NCBI GenBank assembly: GCA_951640165.1
Contig: OX621255.1
Coordinates: forward strand, 26,510,001 to 26,574,000
DNA from: Pseudoips prasinana
Lineage: Eukaryota > Arthropoda > Insecta > Lepidoptera > Nolidae
Length of the DNA: 64,000 nt
Reading direction: 5' to 3'
Positions 52,622 through 63,388 of this stretch are shown in pieces (position 1 is the stretch's first letter; every line of letters starts with the position of its first letter). The position numbers and the translations under genes are program-made. The notes beneath the pieces are model-generated. The model saw only the letters and a list, made by a program, of their open reading frames with translations. It made no database searches and was not told the origin of the DNA.

Positions 52622-55490
52622 AGTGAGGCAAAAGAACAATTGAAAATATCAATGTCATTTTGGATTGCATTGCAACTTTTTGACATTCGGTACATAGGTG
52701 AATGAGTGCCAATATTAGTCCTACAGCGTGGCAAGCTAAAGGTTTTATAATTGCACAAACGACTACCTACGCGAGGAACAGAGAAATTTAAACGTTCGAG
52801 TGTACATGGACTCTCAATGAGCCCATGAATTGCTTTATACGTCATTATTACATCACAAGCTTTTCTTCGTGAGTTTAAAGATGCGACTTTGTAGTGCGAC
52901 AACCTATTCTGATAAGATGTAAGGGAACGACATTTGTTGTCGGTGTATGACAGATGGTATAAAAATCTCTTTTGAACACGTTCTATACGATCTGAGTGGA
53001 CTTGATAACCTGGGCTCCAGATGGTACAACAGTATTCAAGGATATTTCGTACAATAGAGTTATATATAATTATTGTTAAAGATGAATTTCTGAATTTTTT
53101 CATTTGACGGTTTAAAAACCCTGACAATTGTGACGCGTTTTTAATAATTTCGTCTATATGGTGCCTAAAACTGAAAGCAGTGTTTAAGAAAACGCCCAGA
53201 TCACGAATAGTTGTTAGTTCTTTTATGTTTTTGTTTATTATTTTGTAATTAGTAGGAGAAAGATTTTTCTTACGAGAAAATTTTATATGGAAACATTTGT
53301 CGGGATTTAAAATCATGAAATTGTCAGAACACCATTTTTCTATTCTATATATGTCATTTTGTAAACATTGTATATCATAATCGCTCGTAACGGTCCGGTA
53401 AATTTTCAAATCGTCAGCATACATTTTAAAACTACTTTCGATGACGTCACAAAGGTCATTAATAAAAACCAAAAAGAATAAGGGACCTAGATGAGATCCT
53501 TGAGGAACTCCTGTAGGAGCTGAAAACACAAAAGAATTATACCCACAAAGAGACACTAGTTGGGAGCGATTCGATAGGTATGATGCACACCATCTCAGTA
53601 GTGAGCCGTGAATGCCTATATCGGAAAGCTTATCTAACAGTAAAGAATGGTTAACTAAATCAAATGCTCGCCTAAAATCGGTGTAAACAGCATGAATTTC
53701 TTTGTTATTATCTAAAGCTGAGGAAATATCATTGACGTACTCCAGTAAATTTGTAGTAGTAGATTTTTTGGGCAGGAAGCCATGCTGGTTTACATTAATC
53801 TTATGTCTGACATGAGAAAGCATTTGTTTGTGTATTAATGATTCAAAAACTTTCCCTGCCACCGACAGAATGGAAATTGGTCTATAATTAGACACAACAT
53901 CGGTCTGACCAGACTTGTGTATAGGTGTTATATGAGCAATCTTCCATTGGGAGGGAAAGATGCCTGATTTCAAAGACGTCCGGTACAGGGTTGCGAGAGG
54001 AATATATAAGGAATTAGCACAGTTTTTAAACAAAATTGGTGGAAAACCATCTGGGCCTGGACCTTTTTCAGTGTCTAGTGCTTTTAGTGCGTTTAAAACT
54101 TCTTGTTCTGTGATAGTACATCTGTTGAAAATGCTATGTTTTGATTGACTTGATTTTGGCGTACATGATATTTGACTTTGTGTGTTATAAATGGACTGAA
54201 AGTGTTTAGCAAAAAGATTTGTGATATTCTGACCGCCTTTGACTACCGTATTTTCTAACCACATCTCATTTGGGATGGTTATGCTGCTGGATTTTTGATC
54301 CTTCAGATACTTCCAAAAATATTTAGGTCGTTTGCGAAGATTTTCTGCTGCTTTCTGCTTAAAGTTATTATAACACGATTTTATCATATCACCACATTTT
54401 GTTCTGAGGAGATTAAACGTAGCTTTATCAATAGGATTTCCATATTTTTTGTAATTAGAGTGGTATTTACTTTTTTCTTTTAGAACCTTGAGCAACGCCG
54501 AACTATACCATATTGGGTATTTTTCATTATAAGATTTACGCAAGGGAGAATATTTAAGAATAATGGGCTTAATTGTGTCGTAAAATATTTTTAACATGTC
54601 ATTGACACTACCTGCTTCACGCCACAGTTCGTGCCAATTAAGTTCCATGAGCTCCTTATTTATTTGAACATAATCAGCAATGTAAAAATTATGCTTAAGC
54701 ATTTTTTTGGATTTGAGGAATCCTTTCGAGGGTTTTTGTAGGTCTATTTCGATACTAGGGTGATGTGAATCGGCAGGTTCTATACTTGTATTTGCTTTCC
54801 TGACGTTAACACAATTGGGGCTATCACAAAAAAGCAAGTCTAGAATTCGATCATTAGTGTTCACGACAGCATTACATTGGTATAAATTATTGAAAGAAAT
54901 GCCATCCAGAAATAAGTTTACTACGTTGCTAGACGCTGTTGAATTTGTTAGACTGGATGTATTTGAGTCCCGTACCCATTGAATTTCTGACAAATTGAAG
55001 TCTCCTATCAACAAAGTTTGCGAGGTACTATTTATTTTATTTTGAATGACGTCTGTCGTGTTTTTCATGAATAGTTCCAAATAATCAAGTTTAACTGGGG
55101 GAGGTACGTACACTGCACAAATATTTATAACATTTCCCACATTTGTTTGCACCGTTATCCAAAGGTCCTCACACTGTGATTCCCATCTGCTTTTCCGAAG
55201 TACATTATGTTGTTTTAATACTGCTACTAAAACTCCACGGCCATCTTTCTTATGGCCAGCAGAAAGAGTTGTAGAGCGATCACGTCTAAATATATTATAA
55301 CGTTGGTCTATTAGTTCATTATCATACACACTATTATTTAACCAGGTTTCTGTAAAAATTATTACATCGTAATTATGACACAATAAAAATGTGTAACAAT
55401 TTTCAGTTTTTGTTCTTAAGCCTCTTACATTTTGATAAAATATTTTTAAAGTGAATTTATTTAATAATTAAAGATATCATACAAAAAATA
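52600..55490 (-). CDS. Jockey-like LINE ORF2: endonuclease and reverse transcriptase
   Basis: Open from a stop near 55485 to 52600, more than 960 codons. Upstream of the first strong residue lies KIFYQNVRGLRTKTEN, the canonical endonuclease start, but no in-frame ATG precedes it; the frame's nominal start at 55383 is a TTG. Numbered from 55383: ETW with E12, GDFN 127-130, SHH 206-208, RT NYRPIS 499-504, motif A TDFRRAF with D569, GVPQG 625-629, YADD 655-658. No internal stop. Normally translated after ORF1. The last codons (NPASMR) and stop lie beside or inside the piggyBac-type right terminus, so the native C-terminus may be altered. Confidence 0.88.
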
Positions 55491-55518
55491 TAAAATAAAA
55501 ACTTATAATTACAATATT

Positions 55519-55718
55519 TCAGAGAGCTGCCAGTAAATTAAGATCCCTAACCGTTATTGGTGGAGCGTTTAATTCCTTACGCAAGAAAATACGCCCGTTG
55601 CGCACCCAAACTGAGTGATATTTTTTATCTTTGACAACTTGACGAGCCGCTGCGTGAAGTTTTTTGTTTTCAGGAGATAAATGTTCTGAAACATATATTG
55701 GTTGTTTATATTGGTTAT
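55519..55718 (-). pseudogene. Jockey-like LINE ORF1, C-terminal fragment
   Basis: Minus strand, in frame to TGA at 55521-55519: IYVSEHLSPENKKLHAAARQ.., YHSVWVRNGRIFLRKE, ITVRDLNLLAAL. This is the FP-like C-terminal domain found on many insect LINE ORF1 proteins (..LTPENKKL..., ..VWVRxGRIFVRK). The 5' portion was never inserted or was lost. Confidence 0.75.
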
Positions 55719-55725
55719 AACTTAT

Positions 55726-57515
55726 AGAAGAAAGACGGAAAATGGTTCTGACATCCTCAGATGATGCTACCAGATATCAGCAGCTCAACAGACAGATTTC
55801 AAAGCCTTTGACTCGCGACACGCGGCAATTGAATACAATTAGTATTAAAGAGGCCATCGAGCGGAACAAAGGCTCTAAAGTGTTCGCTAGTGACCTGTCT
55901 GTTGGACAAAGCCAACTGTCGAAGCTGAAGACTGAGGATGGTAGAATCGTCACGTCTAAACTAGAGTTGCTGGGAGAGATCGAGAAGTTCTACGGACAGT
56001 TATATGCGATAACACAGCCACCTGCAAAAGTCATGCCTCAGATCTCAAAGCACGACTAACCCGACATTACACCGAAGACATCCTGGACGTCAGCCTGTAC
56101 GAGATTAGAATGGCTCTCAGACAACTCAAGAACAACAAGGCGCCTGGTGATGGCTAGCTGGTACACCAATCTTACGGGCCCTTCAGAAGTTATTTAACTC
56201 CGTCATACTAGATGGTCAAACGCCACAAGCATGGCACCGGTGTGGTGGTGCTCTTATTCAAAAAGGGAGCCAAAACCCTATTGAAGAATTATAGACCCAT
56301 CACACTGCTGAGCCATGTTTACAAGTTGTTTCCGAGGGTCGTTATAAACCGTCTCGCGCGCAGTTTTGACGACTTTCAACCTCCCGGATAAGCCGGTTTC
56401 CAAAAAGGCTTTAGCACCATAGACATACGCTGCGGCAAGTTATACAGAAGACCGAAGAGTATAACAAGCCACTGTGTTTAGCGTTTGTGGACTGAGAAAG
56501 CCTTAAATTCTATCGAAACATGGGCCGTGCTGAGGTCTCTCATAAGGTGCCAAATCGACAACCGGTATATCGTAGTGATATTTTTTTTTATTTAAACGCC
56601 ACTATGTCATTGCGACTCCAGGACCAGAACTATTCTCTTATTCTGTGAATAACGTTGTGGATTACACAATAGTTTATTAGTAATAATATTTTTGTAAAAT
56701 TTATTGTGTAATTGTTTGTTGTTCCAAATAAAATAAAATAAAAAAAGAACTAGAAACCTATCCACTTACAGCGAGGCGTGCGACAGGGAGATGTTATATT
56801 TCCGAAACGTTATGTCTTCAAGCTTCTGGACTGGAAAAGCTTTGGCATCAATGTTAATGGCGAGTACATCACTCACCTTCAATTTGCCGATGATATAGTA
56901 GTCATGGCTGAGACCATGGAAGACCTCGGTACAATGCTCGATGACCTCAGCAGAGTCTCTCAACTAGTGGTTCTGAAAATGAACATGGATAAGACGAAAA
57001 TCATGTCAAACTTCCATGTTGCACCCATTCAATTGAAAGTTGGTGACTATGCACTCGAAGTTGTAGAGAACTATATTTACCTAGGACAGACCATCCAACT
57101 AGGTAGGTCCAACTTCGAGAAGGAGGTCAATTGTAGAATCTAACTCGGTTGGGCAGCGTTCGGGAAGCTACGTAACATCTTCTCGTCCAAAATACCGCAG
57201 AGTCTCAAGTCGAAAGTCTTCGACCAGTGTGTGTTGCCAGTGATGAATTACGGAACAGAGACGTGGTCGCTCACTATTGACCTTATTAGAAGGCTCAAGA
57301 TCACCCAATGAGCAATGGAGTGGGCTATGCTGCGGGATCGAATCAGAAATGTCGAAATCCGCAGGCGAACCAAAGTCACCGACATAGCCCGAAGAATCGC
57401 AAAACAGGCAGTGGTAGTGGCAGTGGGCGGGGCACATAGGAGATCTTTGGGGGAGGCCTTTGTCCAGCAGTGGACGTCATTCGGCTGATATGATGATGAT
57501 GATGAAATATTGATT
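55726..57515 (+). pseudogene. RTE LINE, RT and C-terminal part (decayed)
   Basis: ERRKMVLTSSD.. ISIKEAIERNKGSKVFASDL, frameshift at about 56030, LYEIRMALRQLKNNKAPGD, TITLLSHVYK-type segment, NATMSLRLQDQN | insert | KPIHLQRGVRQGD, THLQFADDIVVMAETMEDL, ENYIYLGQTIQLG, RNIFSSKIPQSLKSKVFDQC, MNYGTETWSL, RDRIRNVEIRRRTKVTDIAR. Several frameshifts and stops; not functional. Confidence 0.85.
56631..56745 (+). mobile_element. 115-bp LINE tail inserted in the RTE LINE
   Basis: AGAAC duplicated at 56626-56630 and 56746-56750. The insert ends ccaaataaaataaaataaaa. It interrupts the RT between QDQN and KPIHLQRG. Confidence 0.8.
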
Positions 57516-57519
57516 AAGC

Positions 57520-58080
57520 ACAAGGTTGACTCAAAGAGATGGTGATGGACGTAATTCCGCTTATTGTTCTTTAGTTTACAATGTGACGTATTTTAGAAAT
57601 AATAATCAGTAATAGGTTTGAAACAAGCAGTATTTATCTACTATCATCTTATACTTATCATGAAAGATTATCTACGAACCTGCCTGAGATAAGGTTGGCT
57701 CCTGTGAGAATATTTTTTATTTATTCAAACTTGAATAATGCTTTAATTACGGGCAAGAACTGTATAAATTACAAAACAAAATTACTTAGGTAAACTTTAC
57801 TTAACTAACAATACTAATGTGTACTTACATTTTAATAACAGATAATTTTTGAGATTTTAATAACAATTTATACATCCCGATAGGATTGACTAGTTGCCTC
57901 TTACTGCTACTATAGATGAGCAAGTTAATATATTCAATACCAACATAATTCAATTATACGATGTTCATGCTCCCATTCGATAAACATTTAAACCATGGCT
58001 AATTGCGGATTAATCTGAAACTGGTATCTTTAGCAAACTAGGAGTTTTCACCGATGCTAATTACTGAAATGGAATTTAAT
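57520..58080. other. No gene recognised
   Basis: AT-rich; ctttattcaaacttgaataatg near 57717-57740 is a small imperfect palindrome. Nothing else supported. Confidence 0.3.
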
Positions 58081-58082
58081 AC

Positions 58083-58560
58083 TTGGTGATACTGGAGCAG
58101 TTCTATAGTGCCCAATATAAGGTACGGGTAAATAACAATTATAACACCAGGCGTGTACGAGAACAAAAATTTATTCGTGCGTCAGTCAAAAACTATTACG
58201 GCGAAAGAACCAACAAGTATTTGACCCCAACTATATATAATCAATTTTCTTGGCTTAGGAAAGAACATGGTACGATAAGTAAAGCATCCCTAAAACATAA
58301 AGTTAGACATATACTTCTAACTGAATTTTGTGAATGATTATGTTTTGTAAGTGGTTTGACAAAATTACTACAGTTACAAATATTAATCAAAATTATATGT
58401 AATCATCTAGTTTGTACTTAGTTTAAGGAATTTAAAACAAGCGCTAATCCCGCCGACAAACTGTTGCGCAGTTTGGTGGGTTTACAAACCAAAAAAAATA
58501 TGTTATTCCAATAAAACTCTATTTATTTATTTATTTTATTGTTTTGAAGTAATACTAAAT
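58083..58560 (+). pseudogene. LINE C-terminal codons and 3' UTR
   Basis: Encodes YNTRRVREQKFIRASVKNYY.. GERTNKYLTPTIYNQF.. to the stop at 58337, the usual YNTR..F..P....G.R...Y..P.IYN C-terminus. The 3' UTR has a hairpin at 58449-58480 (cccgcc..caaactg ttgcg cagtttg.gtggg) matching the first hairpin at 38749-38781. Tail tatttatttatttat. Confidence 0.7.
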
Positions 58561-58843
58561 AACTGAAGTGAAATAACATCCCTGTTGATTTTTTAAAATT
58601 TATAAATAAAATAAAAAAGAAAGAAAAATTGTGCATTATACACCTCAAAATAACAGTACCAACTTATAAATATAATAATATAAATATATACAAATTATAA
58701 CCGTACGTGGAGTTTAAGAGAGAGAGAAGAGGTAGTCTATTTCTAAAATTCCTTTCTCAATTCACTACCTAGGTTGCCTAGAGGCCTTGAACCAAATGAT
58801 TAGGCTTTGTTATGACAGGTACAAACAATTTTTCTTAAATGTA

Positions 58844-58951
58844 CACAAGCTGTACATTTCCAGTAAAAGCTAATCTCGCGTTGTATAGGATTTCCTTACA
58901 ATGATAGGTCACCTTATAATGGAGATATATAGCTTGATATGTAGCCGTGTG
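58844..58951. mobile_element. MITE m1 copy 3, left end shortened
   Basis: Left CACAAGCTGTACATTTCCAG, right ..cttgatatgtagccgtgtg; TA at 58842-58843 and 58952-58953 in GTAC. About 10 bp of the left terminus are deleted. Confidence 0.75.
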
Positions 58952-59012
58952 TACCATTTGACCCATCTTATAAGAATTATATATTACATACTAGCAAATT
59001 TTCATATCTATC

Positions 59013-59155
59013 ATCATCATCATATTATAAGCCGAATAAAGTCCTCTGCTGGTCAAAGGCCAAGCAAAAAAGATTTCTACCTTGGTGAAGTGTTCATCAT
59101 TTGGAGGGATATGCCATAATCGCCACGCTTTTCAGATAGGTTGGCGACTCATATG
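59013..59155 (-). mobile_element. K-group fragment
   Basis: atcatcatcatattataagc.. ggagggatatgccataatcg.. ccacgcttttcagata. Confidence 0.5.
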
Positions 59156-59161
59156 TATGTA

Positions 59162-59480
59162 CTAGCTTGCCCCGCGGTTTTACCCGCGTTACACTTTATA
59201 AATTATCACAGCTCCTCCCCCGTAGGTGGTAGCGTGATAATACGTACCCTATATGTTGACCCGCCCTCTTAATAATATTCATGCAAAACTTGAAGTAAAT
59301 CCATGCAGTACTTTTTGAATTTAGTCCGGACATACATACAGACAAACAGACACACCGACAAAAATTCTATAAACTATATTTTTGGCTTCGATATCGATTA
59401 AAGATCAAGCTCCAAGTATCCTTTTAAAAAATATTCAATGTAGAGTTTCGACTTTCCTACAATTTTATTATATGTATAGA
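59162..59480 (-). mobile_element. Helitron hB with repeated 5' termini
   Basis: CTAGcttgccccgcggtttt.. at left; inverse 5' end ttttattatatgtataGA at 59465-59480, with two further copies of that terminus at 59509-59526 and 59546-59562. Confidence 0.75.
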
Positions 59481-59569
59481 TTAGCAACTTTTCATTTATT
59501 TTTATGATTTTATTATATGTATAGATAGAACTTTTGATTTTATGATTATATTATATGTATAGATATACC

Positions 59570-60300
59570 TAAATAACCATAAAATCCATAGCTACGGGTA
59601 TATACTTACAACTGTTGTGTACTAGTGATCGTTGATAAGTCTTTGTAATTCACCAAGTGTTGTTGTTATTACAGACATCGTCAGAGCATTTCATAAACCT
59701 TGTACAAGAAATGATTTACCAAGAAAATTTATGGAATGCGCTAGTAATTTAAACGCTGATTATTATTGATCTCAAGGCTTTTCAATGTCATTTATGAAGG
59801 AAAGAAAAAGGTTATTTAAGATAAAATAATAGAAATGACATTGGTAGAGCATAGATTATACTGCACCACCTGCATAGAATAGAATATTCAAAAAGTAAAA
59901 TCTTAAGATTGAATATTTTATTGCAATTCTTTATAGCACACATAAATTATAATATGGCGAAGGAGGCGATGGCTGGCCCTCACGTCATACTCGTGAACGG
60001 TTGCTGCTTGCGGTAACTGGTCGAACTGCTGTTGGGGTACTCATAATATTTAATTTTTTCATACAGTCGTTGCCTCTGGTTGACTTCATGTGACTTGTTA
60101 ATTTTGTAAATATACGCGGATGTACCCACCGTTTTCTCATCTAGCAAGAGGTTATTCTAATTGCTTGAGTGTAATTTAATTTTATTGTTTATTATCTCAC
60201 ATTTTTTTGATTCATTAGATGACAACGGTTCTGTGCGTGCATTAGCCTACATACCGCCCATCAAAATGTAAGAAAATACATGATTTAAAAAAAAAAACGA
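59570..60300. other. No gene recognised
   Basis: Contains atggcgaaggaggcgatggc.. ccctcacgtcatactcgtga, which looks like the 3' UTR of a LINE, and AT-rich flanks. Not assigned. Confidence 0.3.
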
Positions 60301-61100
60301 AAACAAAAAGCAAAAGAAGACGAAAACAGTAAGCCCGGAGTTTCTTTGTGGCTTTCTTCTCCGGGTCGTCCACCTAGGTAGCTAGAGAAAGCCGCAGGTT
60401 AGCTAGGGTAGGCTCCTCAGCGGCGAGGATCGCTTTGGCCCCTTAACACGTCATCGGTGATCCCGTGCAACTGATCACACCCTCTCTTAGAATTCTGTCC
60501 TTTTGTTTCAGCGGCCCCCTGAGCTGTGGCCCGAACTCCAAAAGGGTGGCCTCGGGTATTAATCGTTTAATTTAAGCTAATGGTTAAGAGCCTTCTGCGC
60601 TAGCCAAATGCTCATTGCCTTCAATTCTTTAATTTTTATATTGTACAACTAAATTTCAAAATATAAGATTAATTTTTTTAGACTAATTATATTTTTGTAA
60701 TTTTTATACTGTACTAGCGGCCCGGTACGTGCTTCGCTACGTATAAGGCATAATAATAAAAAAAATGACTATTAAGTTCATTTATTCAAACAAAAAAAAT
60801 ATTTTAAATTGCTAAAAGATGTTGATTTTAGACTTTTTCAAGACTTTTTTTAAATGTTCTCTACGTACAAACCTTCCCTGGACTTCCACGAATAATTCAA
60901 GACCAAAATTAGCCAAATCGGTAAAGTCGTTGTTGAGTTTTATAACTCAACAACGACTTTACCGACACAACGAAAAGTGGCATTGATTTTTATATATATA
61001 GATATATATTCGACTATGTTTATGTACTGCATTGTGAACTTGACAAGTACAAGTGTATGTTAATACCCAAGTGCTGAATAAATTTCATTATTTCATTATA
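60300..61100 (+). mobile_element. Element J copy split by Helitron hD
   Basis: ttctttgtggctttcttctc.. gctcctcagcggcgaggatc.. taagagccttctgcgctagc.. atttttatactgta | Helitron | ttcgactatgtttatgtact.. cccaagtgctgaataaattt. The GC-rich left part looks like LINE coding/3' UTR sequence. Confidence 0.7.
60714..61008 (-). mobile_element. Helitron hD copy with internal hairpin
   Basis: CTAGcggcccggtacgtgct at left. Perfect 22-bp arms at 60918-60939 and 60944-60965 (tcggtaaagtcgttgttgag..) with loop ttat replace a 7-nt stretch found in the copy at 13812-14089. Insertion is between A and T of the J element (compare 21830). Confidence 0.8.
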
Positions 61101-61123
61101 CATATATTTACAAAAGTCATGTA

Positions 61124-61253
61124 CAGACGCCAGCACATCCAGCTATCCCAATCTGTCAAATTTCTTTTGTAGATTTTCGACTTTATCACAAAAGCATAAG
61201 GTACACTTTCAATTGGGGAAATTTTGCAGATTATCTTGATGTGCTGGCGTCTG
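61124..61253. mobile_element. MITE m2 copy
   Basis: CAGACGCCAGCACATCCAGC.. / ..gatgtgctggcgtctg; TA at 61122-61123 and 61254-61255. Confidence 0.82.
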
Positions 61254-61789
61254 TACAAAGGAGAGCTATTTGAAAGCGTATTTCTAAACTCATAACTTAA
61301 AAACAGTGAAATAAAAGGTGTTGCGGAAATATACAAATTCTCATTTAAACATCGCCTATCTGACCTTCATTAAATCTTTGATATGTCATTAGAGGAATAG
61401 AAAAAACTCAAGAAAATTTATAAAATGTTCAATATGTATTTTTTTTAAATATGTATTTTTCTGAGGTTTGTCTAATCCTCTAATGACACAAAAAGATGAC
61501 ATATTCAGAGTCAGGTATTTTTATAAGTTTAGCTAACTTAATATTTTTATTACAAAAAATAAATCTTTATTTGAATCTGAGTAACACATAATACAGGTAA
61601 ATATTGATTATATAGCAGGTGCATACAATTAGGTGATAATATTTTAGCGGCATTCTAGGGCAGTCGTATTCTCGGGAAGCGGTAGTATTAATGTACAAAC
61701 TTTACTAGGTACTGGAAAATCAAAAATATTCAAATCGAAACAACATATAAAATGCAATGCAAAGTTTTAAAAAAATAATAATATCATCA

Positions 61790-62150
61790 TCGTCATCATC
61801 ATATCAGCCGAAAGACGTCCACTGCTGGACAAAGGCCTCCCCAAAGATCTCCACAACTGCCGGTCTTGCGCTATCCGCATCCAGCAATTTCCAGCGACCC
61901 GCACAAGATCATCGGTCCATCTTGTAGGGGGCCTGCCCACACTGCGTCTTCCAGTTCGTGGTCGCCACTCGAGAACCTTTCTGCCCCAGCGGCCGTCGGC
62001 TCTCCGAGCTATGTGCCCTGCCCACTACCACCTCAGCTTGGCAATTCTTACGGCTATGTCGGTTACTTTGGTTCGCCTGCGGATCTCAACATTTCTGATT
62101 CGATCTCGCAGGGAAACTCCAAGCATAGCACTTTCCATTGCTCTCAATAA
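61790..62150 (-). mobile_element. RTE-type LINE C-terminus and 3' end
   Basis: Inverse of ..RNVEIRRRTKVTDIA.., then ..GRPPTRWTDDL-type, QDRQLWRSLGEAF and (ATG)n: tatcagccgaaagacgtcca, ttgccggtcttgcgctatc, gatcatcggtccatcttgta, ggttcgcctgcggatctcaa. About 360 bp. Confidence 0.78.
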
Positions 62151-62222
62151 TTTCTTTTTCGAATTAAATTGTTTCAAAATTCATTTTATACAACGATAGA
62201 ACTTTTTAAATCTACAATATTA

Positions 62223-62335
62223 CATACATAGACTCACTTCTGTTTCCCAGAGGGGTAGGCAGAGACAACGGACTTTAATTTGTCACGATCCTTGCATACC
62301 TCTTTCGCTTCGTTTACTGACATAATATTCTACAA
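62223..62335 (-). mobile_element. RTE-like LINE 3' end (type of 8335-9345)
   Basis: tacatacatagactcacttc.. gaggggtaggcagagacaac.. tgtcacgatccttgcatacc. Confidence 0.65.
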
Positions 62336-62384
62336 TATAAACGAAAAATAAATAAAAAAACTGCGTGTTCGCCTTCAAGAACCC

Positions 62385-62545
62385 CTGCCCTAGCTGTCTA
62401 CGAGATATGGTCCCCGCCCACTGCCCTGAAGTGGCAGTGGGCCACGTGGGTCAGCCATTTTTGGGGTTATAAGCTTTGGTTCGCCAGTGGATTGCAACAT
62501 CTCTGATAGGATCCCCAAGGGTGCTCGGAGCATAGCCCATATTTT
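62385..62545 (-). mobile_element. RTE-type fragment
   Basis: Inverse of MGYAPSTLGDPIRDVAIHWR.., plus cccactgccctgaagtggca. Confidence 0.45.
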
Positions 62546-62943
62546 CCGTTAAAATCTCTACATACGTACTACATAAATAAAATATTAATAATATAATAAC
62601 TACACAAAAATTAAAAATAACTCCAAGCTTGGCAATATTGTGACATTGTTTTTATTTAGACCAATAAAACGATCGAACAAAAGTACCTAGTTAGCAACTG
62701 ATGTTGAGATACTGTTTTAATAACTTGAGCGGCATGAATTTGAGTAAGCGAATAATTAACTAAACTAACGACGAATATTGATTAATAATAAAATCCTGAA
62801 CGAGCTTACAAAAAGTGGGTTTAATTAATCCATTTCAGATATCAAAATTCTAGCCGTGCGACTAAATTACTAATTGAGCGACTAGAAATACAGAGAGGGC
62901 AACTTCCATATTGGGATAGAGACGAGGTTTCCGGAAGTTATTC

Positions 62944-62960
62944 GGGTTAGGTTAGGTTAG
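62944..62960 (+). repeat. Short (GGTTA)3 tract
   Basis: gggttaggttaggttag matches the insect telomere unit TTAGG. Only three units. Confidence 0.5.
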
Positions 62961-62976
62961 AACTGTGACCATCAAG

Positions 62977-63159
62977 CTAGACACTATTGTTAGTGAAGAT
63001 TGGTGGAAACTTTTCAAAAATCCCATTTTTTTGAAGCTTTTTGAATTTTTCAGGAGACATACAATGCAAATCTAAACAAAAACAATAGCGCTTGAAGTCC
63101 GCCGCACAAGCCTCTGATATCTCTGATTGGTCAAAGCGAAGAAATATTAGGTCGCTCAA
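62977..63159 (-). other. Unassigned 60-codon frame
   Basis: FLRFDQSEISEACAADFKRYCFCLDLH.. FKKLQKNG. Not recognised and no supporting neighbour; lies 170 bp from the paralogous CRAL-TRIO exon but shows no similarity to it. Confidence 0.25.
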
Positions 63160-63388
63160 ATATTATGAAGCTTCCCATTTTGTATTTTAAGTAACTCAAA
63201 TTAATATTTGTTAGTTGCTGTTCTGTTGATTTCTCGTCACTCGCAGTCAGTCGCTCACTTAGTAATACTATAACGTAAATTCATTATTTTTTTGTCAGTT
63301 AAAACTTTAATTTACAGTCACTCGTTTAAATACTACCCTTTTGTACATATTGCATAGCATAGAAAGATGAAGAACTTCTGATATGTAT

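Larger units (their letters stand above)
51416..55718 (-). mobile_element. Jockey-like LINE, poly(A), inserted in the RTE LINE
   Basis: Target duplication AACTTAT at 51409-51415 and 55719-55725. On the minus strand: ORF1 C-terminus (55718-55519), ORF2 (to 52600), 3' UTR interrupted by a TTAA element, aataaacgg and a poly(A) tail at 51417-51432. 5' truncated inside ORF1. Confidence 0.9.
51060..57515 (+). mobile_element. RTE-type LINE, 5' truncated, split by a Jockey-like LINE
   Basis: Left part 51060-51415 encodes the endonuclease end (VINAVKTGSDHKLVRG, STLRPLPIHVL); right part 55719-57515 continues with RRKMVLTSS.., RYQQLNRQISK, EIRMALRQLKNNKAPGD, FADD. Joining across the insertion and one AACTTAT gives an open QLIEERRKMV. 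3' end is ATGATGATGATGA near 57490-57505. Confidence 0.88.

Noticed and set aside
61866..62150. 94-codon plus frame
   Set aside because: Antisense of the RTE-type LINE C-terminus.
62944..62960. Interstitial telomere or chromosome-end signal
   Set aside because: Only three TTAGG-type units; chance or a minor relic is enough to explain it.
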